A stretch of DNA of 20,737 nucleotides from Halanaerobiales bacterium (GCA_023128035.1 JAGMES010000072.1:1-20737), one strand, 5' to 3'; shown: positions 1-7,029, numbered from the stretch's first letter. The notes: generated by a model not told the origin, from the sequence alone. Numbers and translations are program-made.

Positions 1-35
1 CCCCGATGTTCAGCTTTAGCTGGACGAGTTCACTT
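1..35 (+). repeat. Partial copy 1 of IS200/IS605 right-end-like repeat
   Basis: The first 35 bases match the terminal part of the longer repeats at 9052-9158 (plus strand) and 20630-20737 (minus strand). They include the hairpin TTCAGC/GCTGGA and the conserved end GAGTTCACT, after which the three copies diverge. The rest of this copy lies outside the window. The common end point and small terminal hairpin fit the right end of an IS200/IS605-type element, but this is inferred without a transposase gene. Confidence 0.6.
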
Positions 36-40
36 TCATG

Positions 41-68
41 AAAAAAGCCAGTGCTTTTGCACTGGCTT
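41..68 (-). terminator. Rho-independent terminator of rplI-lonC
   Basis: On the minus strand an 8-bp perfect stem GCCAGTGC/GCACTGGC (arms 59-66 and 47-54, AAAA loop) is followed by a run of six T. It lies 32 bp after the lonC stop codon, so it should end the rplI-lonC transcript. Confidence 0.88.
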
Positions 69-100
69 TAAAAACATTTTCACGTAGTTATATCTCGACT

Positions 101-2053
101 TTAACTTACCTTTATATTTTCTTTTACTGGAGGCATTACAATATCAATAATATCCTCCACACGATCTGCTATCATAACTTCTAAATCATCACAATCACTT
201 GGTACATCCTTTGCATTATCTTTTGGAACAAAAACCTGTCTAATTCCCGCTTGACGTGCACCATAAATTTTTTCAAAAACTCCACCAACTGGCTTAACTT
301 GTCCTTGAATAGAAATTTCACCTGTAATTGCAATATCTTGACGGATTGGACGTTTTTCGATAGCACTTATAATTGCTAAAAGAATCGCTGTACCAGCAGA
401 AGGACCATCAATCCGACCTCCACCAACTATATTTACATGAATATCATAATCGGCAATATCTTTACCTGTCAGTTTTCTAACAACTGATGCTGCATTAAAA
501 ACAGAATCTTTCGCCATACTACCAGCAGTTTCATTAAAACGTAGACGACCTTTTCCCTTTTCTGTTGATGGAAAAGCAATCGCTTCAATTTCAATCACTG
601 ATCCCAAATAACCACTTACACCCAGACCAAAAATTTTACCAACTTCCAACGTATCAGAAGCCTTAACACTAACATAAGGAGTCAAACGACTGATCTGAGC
701 CACTTCATAAATTAAATCTTTAGTTATTCGTATTTTAGGTTTTTCCTCTTTATCTATTGTATTACCTAAATCATATAATGCTAGACTATAAGCATCAGCT
801 AAAATATTAACCGCTTTACGTCCTTCAATAGTATAAAGACTCACAACTTCAGCTACACCAGGCTCCAACTCTACATTCAACTTTTCACCAGCGTTATGAA
901 CAATTTTTGTAATATCCTCTGATGTCAAAGGTTCAAAAAACACCTCAGCAGATCGAGATCTAAACGCAGGACTAATCTCACCTGGATCACGTGTAGTTGC
1001 ACCAATCAAAATAAAATCTGCTGGTGCTCCTTCATCAAATAGCTTTTTAATATACTGAGGCACATTCTTATCTGTAGGGTCATAATATGATGACTCAAAA
1101 TAAGCTCGTTTATCCTCTAATACTTTCAAAAGTTTGTTTTGGAGCATTGGATCCATCTCACCCAACTCATCAATAAAGAGAACTCCACCATGTGCTTCGG
1201 TAACTAAACCTGGTTTAGGTTCTGGGATACCTGTATCAGCAAAACTCCTTTTTGCACCCTGATAGATTGGATCATGAACAGATCCAAGCAAAGGATTTGT
1301 TACTTCCCTTGGATCCCACCTAATGGTTGTACCATCTATTTCTATAAATTTCGCATCTTCATCAAAAGGGGGTCGAGACATTTTTTTTGCAGCCTCTAAT
1401 GCTAAGCGAGCAGCCGTAGTTTTCCCAACTCCAGGAGGCCCATATAAAATAACATGCTGTGGAAAAGGAGAAGCAATTTTAGACATTAATGCTTTAATGG
1501 CTCTTTCTTGACCAACAATTTCTTCTAAAGAAACTGGACGAAGTAACTCCATTGCTGACCGTGAAAGACCTTTAGCCTCTAACTTCTCTAGCTCAGCGTA
1601 TTTCTTAAGAGTTTGAGGACTTTCCGTTCCTCCTTCAGATTCGCGAATTATTTGTCTTTTAATCTCTTGAATATATTCATTATGTTTTTCTTGCATTTTC
1701 TCTGAAATCTGACGTTCAATTTTATCTTCAACAGTTTTACGTGCAATAATATCGGCAATTTCTTCATTAATCTCATCAATAATCCGTGGAATTTCCTTTT
1801 CTTCTAGAATTCCATCGATAGTAGGATCTTCAAACACAATTCTTTGTAATGCTAAAACACGGTCAGCAATTTTTGTCGAACGCATCAAATTCAACGCTTC
1901 CAACTTACCTGCTTTTAAGACTAATTTATCTGCACCATATAAATTCGAAATTAAACTATAAATTGCAGTAATCTGTCGACGTAACTGATTTAGCTCTAAC
2001 TCATGCTCATCCAGACCATCTTTATTGAAGATCCGTCGAATTAAATCCTTCAT
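101..2053 (-). CDS. lonC: Lon-family ATP-dependent protease, LonC type of spore formers
   Basis: A 650-residue AAA+ protease with a C-terminal Lon proteolytic domain. Visible are Walker A GPPGVGKTT (205-213), Walker B VLFIDE (291-296), and the Lon Ser-Lys dyad: S552 in DGPSAG and K595 in GVFEKIYGA, 43 residues apart as in E. coli Lon. The N-terminal 150 residues are charged and helical rather than a LonA substrate domain. Length, N-terminal extension and position just after rplI fit the LonC family, a LonB relative restricted to some endospore formers and presumed to act in sporulation. Cytosolic location is expected, since no membrane segment is seen; this differs from archaeal membrane-bound LonB. 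The ATG at 2053 has an AAAGGGG ribosome site and follows the rplI stop by 13 bp, so the two genes are co-transcribed. LonB is the main alternative name. Confidence 0.9.
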   Translation of the reverse strand: MKDLIRRIFNKDGLDEHELELNQLRRQITAIYSLISNLYGADKLVLKAGKLEALNLMRSTKIADRVLALQRIVFEDPTIDGILEEKEIPRIIDEINEEIADIIARKTVEDKIERQISEKMQEKHNEYIQEIKRQIIRESEGGTESPQTLKKYAELEKLEAKGLSRSAMELLRPVSLEEIVGQERAIKALMSKIASPFPQHVILYGPPGVGKTTAARLALEAAKKMSRPPFDEDAKFIEIDGTTIRWDPREVTNPLLGSVHDPIYQGAKRSFADTGIPEPKPGLVTEAHGGVLFIDELGEMDPMLQNKLLKVLEDKRAYFESSYYDPTDKNVPQYIKKLFDEGAPADFILIGATTRDPGEISPAFRSRSAEVFFEPLTSEDITKIVHNAGEKLNVELEPGVAEVVSLYTIEGRKAVNILADAYSLALYDLGNTIDKEEKPKIRITKDLIYEVAQISRLTPYVSVKASDTLEVGKIFGLGVSGYLGSVIEIEAIAFPSTEKGKGRLRFNETAGSMAKDSVFNAASVVRKLTGKDIADYDIHVNIVGGGRIDGPSAGTAILLAIISAIEKRPIRQDIAITGEISIQGQVKPVGGVFEKIYGARQAGIRQVFVPKDNAKDVPSDCDDLEVMIADRVEDIIDIVMPPVKENIKVS

Positions 2054-2066
2054 CTTTTGCCCCTTT

Positions 2067-2510
2067 CTATATCTCCATCACTTTCACTTCGATGGATGCG
2101 ATGACATCACTGTGTAATTTAATAATCACAGTGTGTTCACCTAATTCTTTGATATTTTCTTTTAATTGAATTTTCCTTTTGTCTACTTTATAACCCTTTT
2201 TCTTCAAAACCCCCGCAATATCAGAATTTGTAACAGACCCGAATAAACGACCGCCACTGCCAGCCTTCACTTTGATTTCTAGGACTGTTTCTTCTAATTG
2301 TTTTTTAAGTTTTTGAGCTTCTTTTAACTCTTTCTCTTTCTTCTTCTCAGTTATCTTTTGTATATGTTTCAAATCAGCCAAACTACCTTCAGTAGCTTCT
2401 TTTGCTAAGCCACGAGGAATTAAATAATTGCGACCATATCCATCAGTTACGTTCAGTACTTGACCTTCTTTACCAACATTTTTTACATTTTTTAACAGTA
2501 TAACTTTCAT
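2067..2510 (-). CDS. rplI: 50S ribosomal protein L9
   Basis: 147 residues, the usual length. The N-terminal domain starts MKVILLKNVKNVGKEG and continues GYGRNYLIPRGLA, the L9 signature that binds 23S rRNA. It is followed by the long lysine/glutamate-rich connecting helix (about 50-75) and the C-terminal domain with GGRLFGSVTNSDIA (86-99). L9 sits at the base of the L1 stalk and limits frameshifting. A GGGGGG ribosome site precedes the ATG, and a near-consensus promoter lies just upstream (2533-2561). Downstream lonC follows after 13 bp. In many Firmicutes rplI follows rpsR with yybS and gdpP between; here neither is present in the interval. Confidence 0.97.
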   Translation of the reverse strand: MKVILLKNVKNVGKEGQVLNVTDGYGRNYLIPRGLAKEATEGSLADLKHIQKITEKKKEKELKEAQKLKKQLEETVLEIKVKAGSGGRLFGSVTNSDIAGVLKKKGYKVDKRKIQLKENIKELGEHTVIIKLHSDVIASIEVKVMEI

Positions 2511-2532
2511 GACTATATCCCCCCATATAAAA

Positions 2533-2561
2533 ATTATATCTCAACTTTGACTTGTTGACAA
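2533..2561 (-). promoter_or_regulatory. Sigma-A-type promoter of rplI-lonC
   Basis: On the minus strand TTGTCA (2556-2561) is separated by 17 bp from TATAAT (2533-2538), 22 bp upstream of the rplI start codon. This is close to the vegetative consensus and suggests that rplI-lonC can be transcribed independently of the genes upstream. Confidence 0.8.
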
Positions 2562-2593
2562 TCATATTTGACTAACAATTCATTCCAGCTAAA

Positions 2594-2923
2594 TTAAAAT
2601 TTATTTCTCTCTTGCAAATGCCTCTTTAATCCACTCAAATCTCCAAACCATTGGTCAATTTCATGTTTATCTTCAATAAGTTCATCAATCTGACACTCAA
2701 GTTCTCCCTCAATTCGTTCATATGTAAAACCCAACCTTCTTCCTAAAACGTAAGCTGCAATTATCAACCGAACCAGTGAATTAATTATTATATTTTCTCT
2801 ATTCGGAATCATTGCTTTAAAGAGAGATGAAACCCCATCAACCAACTCAGCTTTTAACCATTCAATCGTCTTTATATTTCTAGTTATATTTAACTTAAGT
2901 TTTCCATTTCGAACTGGATTCAT
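2594..2923 (-). CDS. MazG-like family protein
   Basis: A 109-residue soluble, mostly helical protein resembling the short MazG-like family found near rpsR/rplI in some Clostridia. Recognisable parts are NITRNIKTIEWLKAELV, the helix LVRLIIAAYVLGRRLGF (about 51-67) and the acidic stretch ELIEDKHEIDQW (81-92). True MazG proteins are all-alpha NTP pyrophosphohydrolases that use an EExxE/ExxD metal site. I do not see that motif clearly, so enzymatic activity is uncertain. The start ATG at 2923 has GAAAGGGTGA upstream. The gene lies between the terminator after rpsR and the rplI promoter and may be its own transcription unit. The family assignment is by overall resemblance. Confidence 0.65.
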   Translation of the reverse strand: MNPVRNGKLKLNITRNIKTIEWLKAELVDGVSSLFKAMIPNRENIIINSLVRLIIAAYVLGRRLGFTYERIEGELECQIDELIEDKHEIDQWFGDLSGLKRHLQERNKF

Positions 2924-3020
2924 TCTCTCACCCTTTCAATACATTATTGTAAGCCATTATACATTTCGTTAAATATTCCGAAAGTCCTGCAATAATTTAG
3001 AAAAACTAAGGGCATAAACA

Positions 3021-3048
3021 CAAAAAGGAGGCTAAAAAGTTAGCCCCC
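3021..3048 (-). terminator. Terminator after rpsR
   Basis: On the minus strand the arms GGGGGCTAA and TTAGCCTCC (one mismatch) close a 4-base loop and are followed by TTTTTG. It lies 11 bp after the rpsR stop codon, ending the rpsF-ssb-rpsR operon before the MazG-like gene. Confidence 0.85.
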
Positions 3049-3058
3049 TAAATTCTTA

Positions 3059-3289
3059 TTATTCAGTTGTAAAAGGTAACAAAGCAATATTACGAGCTCT
3101 TTTAATCGCTCTAGTCAACTGACGCTGATGACTCGCACAGTTTCCAGAAATACGACGAGGTAAAATTTTACCACGTTCAGTAACATATCTTCTTAAACGG
3201 CCAATCTCTTTATAGTCAATATCTTTTACTTTATCTACACAAAAAGCACAAGCTTTTCTACGACCTTTTCTTCCACCACGAGGTGCCAT
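3059..3289 (-). CDS. rpsR: 30S ribosomal protein S18
   Basis: 76 residues with the full S18 pattern: a basic N terminus, [25 protein letters not shown] (about 25-49), and [23 protein letters not shown] (51-73). S18 pairs with S6 on the platform of the small subunit. A CxxC pair (ACAFC) and a third cysteine in GNCASHQ suggest the zinc-binding form. The ribosome site GGGAGGG lies 8 bases before the ATG. It is the last gene of rpsF-ssb-rpsR; the mRNA reaching it must run through the group II intron in ssb and through the inverted-repeat element at 3350-3463. The terminator directly follows. Confidence 0.97.
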   Translation of the reverse strand: MAPRGGRKGRRKACAFCVDKVKDIDYKEIGRLRRYVTERGKILPRRISGNCASHQRQLTRAIKRARNIALLPFTTE

Positions 3290-3349
3290 AATTATTCCCT
3301 CCCTCTAATATTAATAATCTGCAAGCAGCTTTAAAATCTTCATAGAAGA

Positions 3350-3463
3350 TTAAATAACATTTCGGAAGGAATTTTAATTCCTACCTAAATATAATTCTAG
3401 AAAGATAGTTTACCCCCACTTACGAAAGTTGGGGAGATTTATGCCTTCCGAAAATGTTATTAA
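3350..3463. repeat. MITE-like inverted-repeat element, copy A
   Basis: A 114-bp element between ssb and rpsR with imperfect terminal inverted repeats: left TTAAATAACATTTCGGAAGG, right the complement of TTTAATAACATTTTCGGAAGG. Inside is a CCCCCACTT/AAGTTGGGG hairpin. Read on the minus strand, its first half aligns with copy B (6888-6999) through CGGAAGGCATAAATC, CCCCAAC, GTAAGTGGGG and TAAACT. It has no coding capacity. The right terminal repeat overlaps the TAA stop codon of ssb (3460-3462). Confidence 0.8.
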
Positions 3464-3627
3464 AATGGAACATCTATATCGTCACCGAAACTACCTAAAT
3501 CATCATTATTCTGATTGTTAGACTTATTACCACTCTGAGAAGAACCATCTTTTGGCCAATCTAGGAATCGTACATTATCAGCAACAACTTCTGCCACTTT
3601 CCGACGAATACCATTGCTATCATCATA
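3460..3627 (-). CDS. ssb: Single-stranded DNA-binding protein, 3' exon
   Basis: This exon encodes the last 55 residues of SSB: it begins YDDSNGIRRKVAEVVADNVR (the end of the OB fold), then a Ser/Asn/Gln-rich linker, and ends in the acidic tail DDIDVPF, which binds partner proteins in bacterial SSBs. It is too short and lacks a start codon, so it is not an independent gene. The exon boundary was set by the intron 3' end CCCTAC and by the reading frame: with the 5' exon ending ATCCGTTCT (Ile-Arg-Ser), joining at 3627 continues directly as Tyr-Asp-Asp with no stop. The spliced protein would have 137 residues. Its stop codon lies within the terminal repeat of the adjacent MITE-like element. Confidence 0.93.
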   Translation of the reverse strand, partial: YDDSNGIRRKVAEVVADNVRFLDWPKDGSSQSGNKSNNQNNDDLGSFGDDIDVPF

Positions 3628-3738
3628 GTAGGGTAAGAACCAGACGCCTTTCCTTAATTCAACCGCCCTCGTCTAGTCATATGTTCTATACGAGTTTCAA
3701 CATGGTTTCTTAAAGTAGGTTTTCCTGAACTCCCCTCC

Positions 3739-3772
3739 GAACCGTACGTACACCTCTCAGCGTATACGGCTC
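3739..3772 (-). ncRNA. Group II intron domain V (catalytic hairpin)
   Basis: A 34-nt hairpin whose arms GAGCCGTATACG and CGTACGGTTC enclose the internal bulge and loop typical of domain V. It lies 8 bases after the stop codon of the intron-encoded protein. Intactness of this hairpin argues that the intron is still able to splice. Confidence 0.92.
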
Positions 3773-3780
3773 TCCGTTTA

Positions 3781-5598
3781 TCAATCTAGCATTCCATTAT
3801 GCAAATCTTTGTGACATGACTGACATAAAGCAAGGGTTTTACGCTTTCTACCAATCATTAATTGCTCCCATCGCTTTTTGCCTTGCAAGTCCTTCAACTT
3901 TCTAACATGATGCATGTGAATTGGTACATCCTCTACACCACACCATTCACATTTACCTGCTAGTAGTCTATCAATTAGACTCGTTCTGCCACTATATATC
4001 GTTATATTAGGCAAATTGTCAACATTTTCATTTGCTTTTTTCTCTAGCCTCTGTATTTTATACCCTTTATTATAAAAGAAGCGAATTTTCTCTTCTTCTT
4101 TTGTTCGGTATCGAACTCCTATTTCACCATCAACGTTAAACTTTTTCTTCATTTTCTTGATTGTTGATCTATACTTATTGGCATAGGTTTTCAGCAAACT
4201 GAACTTCATGACATAATGAAATTTATTCAGATTGCTAACATTCAGGGCTAGTTTATAGTAGTTATAGAACCCTCTAATTTCTGCATTATAAGTGCTGATT
4301 ATTTCAAGGTCATCATTGTTGACTAAATATCGTCTATGCATAGGAATCCATTTATCATTCTTGTCGATTTCCATTGCTTGGAGTTGTAGGAGCTTATCCC
4401 TCCATTTTTCCATTGGCATTAGTAATCTAACTTTTAAGTTAAAAGTTCTTCTTGGTATTCCATCTGTAGCTACTTTCGGTTTATTAGATCTATCTACCTG
4501 TATGTCGTAACCCAGGAATCTGGCTTTATTTCTACTGTTAGTGATAAGGGTTTTTCTTTGGGATAACTCTAACTTTAGATTATCCATAAGAAAGATTGTA
4601 AGGTCTTGTTTAATCTTTCTAGCATCATCCTTACTACCTATAATACCTATTAAGAAGTCATCCGCATACCTTGTATACTGTAACCTTTTGTATCTCCCAT
4701 CTTGCGGGTCTGTACGTGGGAGTTTCTGCACTTCCTTTTGTAGCTTCTTAACTTCTTTAATGGCTTGTTGTTTTTCCTCATCACTTAAGTTGTGCCATAT
4801 CTTCTTATATTTCGCACGTAGTCTTTCTGTTCTTTGGCAGGCTGTCCGATATGCTGTGCTTCTCTGTTTCGTTTTTCCTTTATCGAATTTCTTCTTATAT
4901 TCTTCCATATATTTATCCAATTCGTTTAGATAGATATTCGACAAAATTGGACTTATGGTGCCGCCTTGTGGTGTACCGCTATAGGTGTTATGAAATTTCC
5001 ATTCTTCCATGTATCCAGCTTTAAGAAACTTCCATATGAGATCAATGAACTTTTCGTCATCAATTCTCCTTCTGAGGATGTTAATTAGAATATGATGGTC
5101 AATGTTGTCAAAGAAGCCTTTAATATCTCCTTCCAGCCACCATTTAATTCCCGTATATGTTGTTCTAATTTCCTCTAAAGCTGTATGACAGCTTCTGTTC
5201 GGTCTGAATCCATGCGTTTTATTGGAAAACGTGCTTTCATATATGGCTTCCAGAATCCTTCTAACGATTTCCTGAACTAGTTTGTCGTCAATAGATGGAA
5301 TCCCTAAAGGTCTTTGGCTACCGTTTTTCTTGGGTATATAGACCCTTCTTGCAGGATTAGGTTGGTAGCTTTGGTTTTTTAACTTATTAATGATTCTTTG
5401 GATTCTATTAATACTCATATCATCGACAGTGTTCCCATCAGTACCTTGTGTCATGTTGCCTTGGTTAGCATATATTCTTGCATATGCTTCAAGGTAGAGT
5501 TCAATGTTGTAAAGGTTTCTATATAGTCGTTGATATTTATAATTGACGGTCTTTGCCTTGGAAGCTAAATTGTCTAATACTACTTTTGGACTTCTCAT
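3781..5598 (-). CDS. ltrA: Group II intron-encoded reverse transcriptase/maturase/HNH endonuclease
   Basis: A 605-residue multifunctional intron protein. The RT domain includes RRVYIPKKNGSQRPLGIPS (84-102), the KTHGFRPNRSCHTAL block (127-141), TPQGGTISPILSNIYL (209-224) and the catalytic YADD (311-314). A maturase (X) and DNA-binding region follow (about 380-540). The C-terminal HNH endonuclease has Cys-x2-Cys at 550-553, HH at 563-564, Cys-x2-Cys at 592-595 and H600. An insertion of about 75 charged residues lies between the TPQGG and YADD blocks, as in the chloroplast-like class. The protein should bind the intron RNA, promote splicing, and carry out target-primed reverse transcription during retrohoming. 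All catalytic residues are present and no frameshift is seen, so it is probably active. A weak GGAAGG ribosome site lies 13 bases before the ATG. Confidence 0.96.
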   Translation of the reverse strand: MRSPKVVLDNLASKAKTVNYKYQRLYRNLYNIELYLEAYARIYANQGNMTQGTDGNTVDDMSINRIQRIINKLKNQSYQPNPARRVYIPKKNGSQRPLGIPSIDDKLVQEIVRRILEAIYESTFSNKTHGFRPNRSCHTALEEIRTTYTGIKWWLEGDIKGFFDNIDHHILINILRRRIDDEKFIDLIWKFLKAGYMEEWKFHNTYSGTPQGGTISPILSNIYLNELDKYMEEYKKKFDKGKTKQRSTAYRTACQRTERLRAKYKKIWHNLSDEEKQQAIKEVKKLQKEVQKLPRTDPQDGRYKRLQYTRYADDFLIGIIGSKDDARKIKQDLTIFLMDNLKLELSQRKTLITNSRNKARFLGYDIQVDRSNKPKVATDGIPRRTFNLKVRLLMPMEKWRDKLLQLQAMEIDKNDKWIPMHRRYLVNNDDLEIISTYNAEIRGFYNYYKLALNVSNLNKFHYVMKFSLLKTYANKYRSTIKKMKKKFNVDGEIGVRYRTKEEEKIRFFYNKGYKIQRLEKKANENVDNLPNITIYSGRTSLIDRLLAGKCEWCGVEDVPIHMHHVRKLKDLQGKKRWEQLMIGRKRKTLALCQSCHKDLHNGMLD

Positions 5599-6201
5599 AG
5601 TGCCTCACGCACCTTCCCAATTTTGTATTAAACCGATAAACTGTTCCCCTTCGCCATGTAATAGGTTTTCCCTATCTCCGACTACTACGAGACCTCCGTT
5701 ACCATATTAGATATTCAGACTACTTATAGTCATAGCCCATTTTGGGCAATCCAACTTAGGTAATCTCCGTTTAGTACGTTTAGTGACCAGCTTATTACGA
5801 TGTCGGATGTGACTTTTGCCTTTTTCTTTATACTAAAGATGGGCAGTTCAGGGTCACTGATACAGACTCGATCCTATGGCCTGTATCCTTTTTGAATAAT
5901 TCACCGCTCTTATGTAAATTATTCTGAACTGTATGACGTTTATAGCCACTTTACGTCATAGGCCAAACTAATCCCCCTCAGACTATCATTCAAGCAGTTT
6001 AGCTTTCATCCTCATTCGTAACTTTTCATCTCGCCATTCAGTCGTGGCTTAGTGACTAACCAACTTATGACTTTACCGACATGCTACACTCCCCGCTTGG
6101 TTTCCCTTACGGATAAGTCGGCTGATGACAGATTTTCAAGTATGCGACCTAACCTGCTACCCTGCTAAAGGTAGATTCACTAAACGCCCGTACGGACGCA
6201 C

Positions 6202-6447
6202 AGAACGGATTTGTAAACGGCCTTCAACAGCAACTAAACGTCCTTTGCCTAAATGATTTGCGCAAGTCTCAGCCATTTTACGCCAAACAACCACATCAAT
6301 AAAATCCGCATCACGTTGACCACTTTGTTGGTTCACAAAAGGACGCTCAACCGCAAGTGCAAACGAAGCTACTGCAGTTCCATTTGTGGTATAACGCAAC
6401 TCTGGATCTCGTGTTAAACGGCCAATCAATATTATTCTATTTAACAC
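6202..6447 (-). CDS. ssb: Single-stranded DNA-binding protein, 5' exon
   Basis: Encodes the first 82 residues of SSB, an essential OB-fold protein that coats single-stranded DNA in replication and repair. Typical features are [19 protein letters not shown] (2-20), [12 protein letters not shown] (26-37) and [20 protein letters not shown] (52-71). The reading frame is interrupted after Arg-Ser by the intron; without splicing, translation would run 14 codons into the intron and stop, giving a 96-residue protein lacking the end of the OB fold and the acidic tail. The start is GTG at 6447, with GGAGGGGG about 5 bases upstream, and lies 40 bp after rpsF. The order rpsF-ssb-rpsR is the classic Firmicutes operon. 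The full CDS is the minus-strand join of 6447-6202 and 3627-3460. Confidence 0.95.
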
Positions 6448-6487
6448 ACAAACCCCCTCCTTATAATAATTCTTAGAATAACCAAAA

Positions 6488-6775
6488 TTAATCGTCTAGA
6501 CGTACAATAATAGACTTAATTACAGAATCCGTAATACGATAGTTTCTGTTCAACTCGTCAATTGTTTCATTTACTGCATTAAAATTAATGCAAGTATAGT
6601 AACCAGAACGATGCTTTTTCACATCATATGCCAATCTCTTAGTTCCCCAGTTATCAACCTTTACTACTTCACCACTATTGTTAGTAATAATATCTTTAAT
6701 CTTATCAATAGTTGCTGTGATCGCAGCTTCATCTAATTCTGGGCTAATGATAGCAATAGTTTCATACTTTCTCAT
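6488..6775 (-). CDS. rpsF: 30S ribosomal protein S6
   Basis: 95 residues starting [16 protein letters not shown], the S6 signature, with [21 protein letters not shown] (about 40-60) and NRYNI-type ending [21 protein letters not shown]6 binds S18 on the small-subunit platform. I chose the ATG at 6775 because GGAGGAGGTG lies directly upstream. An in-frame GTG at 6793 overlaps that ribosome site and is unlikely to be used. First gene of the rpsF-ssb-rpsR operon, with a strong promoter at 6856-6885 and a structured leader between. Confidence 0.97.
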   Translation of the reverse strand: MRKYETIAIISPELDEAAITATIDKIKDIITNNSGEVVKVDNWGTKRLAYDVKKHRSGYYTCINFNAVNETIDELNRNYRITDSVIKSIIVRLDD

Positions 6776-6793
6776 CACTTTCACCTCCTCCAC

Positions 6794-6840
6794 TCGGCCT
6801 AAGGCTCTGTATCCATGTACAGAGCATGGATTAATAGAAA
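6794..6840 (-). promoter_or_regulatory. rpsF leader hairpin, candidate S6:S18 autoregulatory element
   Basis: The rpsF leader, read on the minus strand, folds into a 7-bp stem GCTCTGT/ACAGAGC (arms 6821-6827 region and 6812-6818 region), followed by CCTTAGGCCGAG just before the ribosome site. In many bacteria the S6:S18 complex binds a hairpin with an unpaired CCG in the rpsF leader. The position, the hairpin and the CCG fit, but I could not match the full consensus, so this is a candidate only. Confidence 0.4.
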
Positions 6841-6855
6841 ATCTACAACAGACGT

Positions 6856-6885
6856 ATTATATCATTTCCAGCTTTGATTTGTCAA
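6856..6885 (-). promoter_or_regulatory. Sigma-A-type promoter of rpsF-ssb-rpsR
   Basis: Minus-strand TTGACA (6880-6885) and TATAAT (6856-6861) with an 18-bp spacer, both perfect hexamers. It lies about 80 bp upstream of the rpsF start and only 2 bp from the end of the MITE-like copy B. Confidence 0.88.
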
Positions 6886-6887
6886 GC

Positions 6888-6999
6888 TTTAACAACATTT
6901 CCGGAAGGTATAAATCCCCAAACTTCTGTAAGTAGGGATAAACTTCAGAGAAAGTCTACTTCTTTGAAGGGGCGAAATCTCCTTCCGAAAGTTGTTAAA
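6888..6999. repeat. MITE-like inverted-repeat element, copy B
   Basis: A 112-bp element between ychF and rpsF with terminal repeats TTTAACAACATTTCCGGAAGG (left) and the complement of TTTAACAACTTTCGGAAGG (right). Its left half aligns with the minus-strand reading of copy A: CGGAAGGTATAAATCCCC, then GTAAGTAGGG and TAAACT. No coding capacity. It ends 2 bp from the -35 hexamer of the rpsF promoter. Confidence 0.8.
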
Positions 7000-7004
7000 C
7001 TTAA

Positions 7005-7029
7005 GATGTAATAACGTAGTTATTACATC
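7005..7029. terminator. Perfect hairpin after ychF
   Basis: An 11-bp perfect stem GATGTAATAAC/GTTATTACATC with a 3-base loop, starting 8 bp after the ychF stop codon. It is placed as a terminator for the TPR-DUF951-ychF operon, but the downstream minus-strand sequence (TTAAGTTTAAC) is only a weak U tract. Confidence 0.55.

Larger units (their letters stand above)
3628..6201 (-). mobile_element. Group II intron inserted in ssb
   Basis: A 2,574-bp group II intron in the same orientation as ssb. On the minus strand it starts GTGCG (the conserved GUGYG) immediately after the ssb codons Arg-Ser and ends CCCTAC (an AY end) immediately before the next in-frame ssb codon. The domain V hairpin is at 3739-3772, a canonical 34 nt opening GAGCCGTATACG and closing CGTACGGTTC. 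A putative domain VI follows, with GGGGAG (5' side) pairing with CTTACCC and leaving an unpaired A at position -7, the usual branch-point place. The intron protein (3781-5598) occupies domain IV. The 603 bases from 5599 to 6201 should form domains I-III and hold no other gene. All parts needed for mobility and splicing appear intact. Confidence 0.95.

Noticed and set aside
80..103. Shared motif after lonC and ychF (TAAAGTCGA...AACTACGT)
   Set aside because: The sequences at 81-103 and 7014-7036 are similar over about 23 bases, but only two copies are seen and both lie in AT-rich sequence at stop codons. I could not separate it from chance.
1323..1511. Plus-strand open frame opposite lonC
   Set aside because: It lies wholly antisense to a conserved AAA+ region of lonC, has no family resemblance and no ribosome site that I could accept. 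Similar frames opposite other genes (4292-4510, 4541-4933, 12222-12677, 15012-15335) were rejected for the same reason.
3628..3738. An earlier intron end at the CCTAC around 3715
   Set aside because: Splicing there would leave about 87 extra bases and would not restore the SSB reading frame; the CCCTAC at 3628 continues SSB exactly.
6157..6447. ssb as a truncated 96-residue pseudogene
   Set aside because: The apparent C terminus is group II intron sequence. The rest of SSB is present in frame after the intron 3' end, so the gene is split, not broken.
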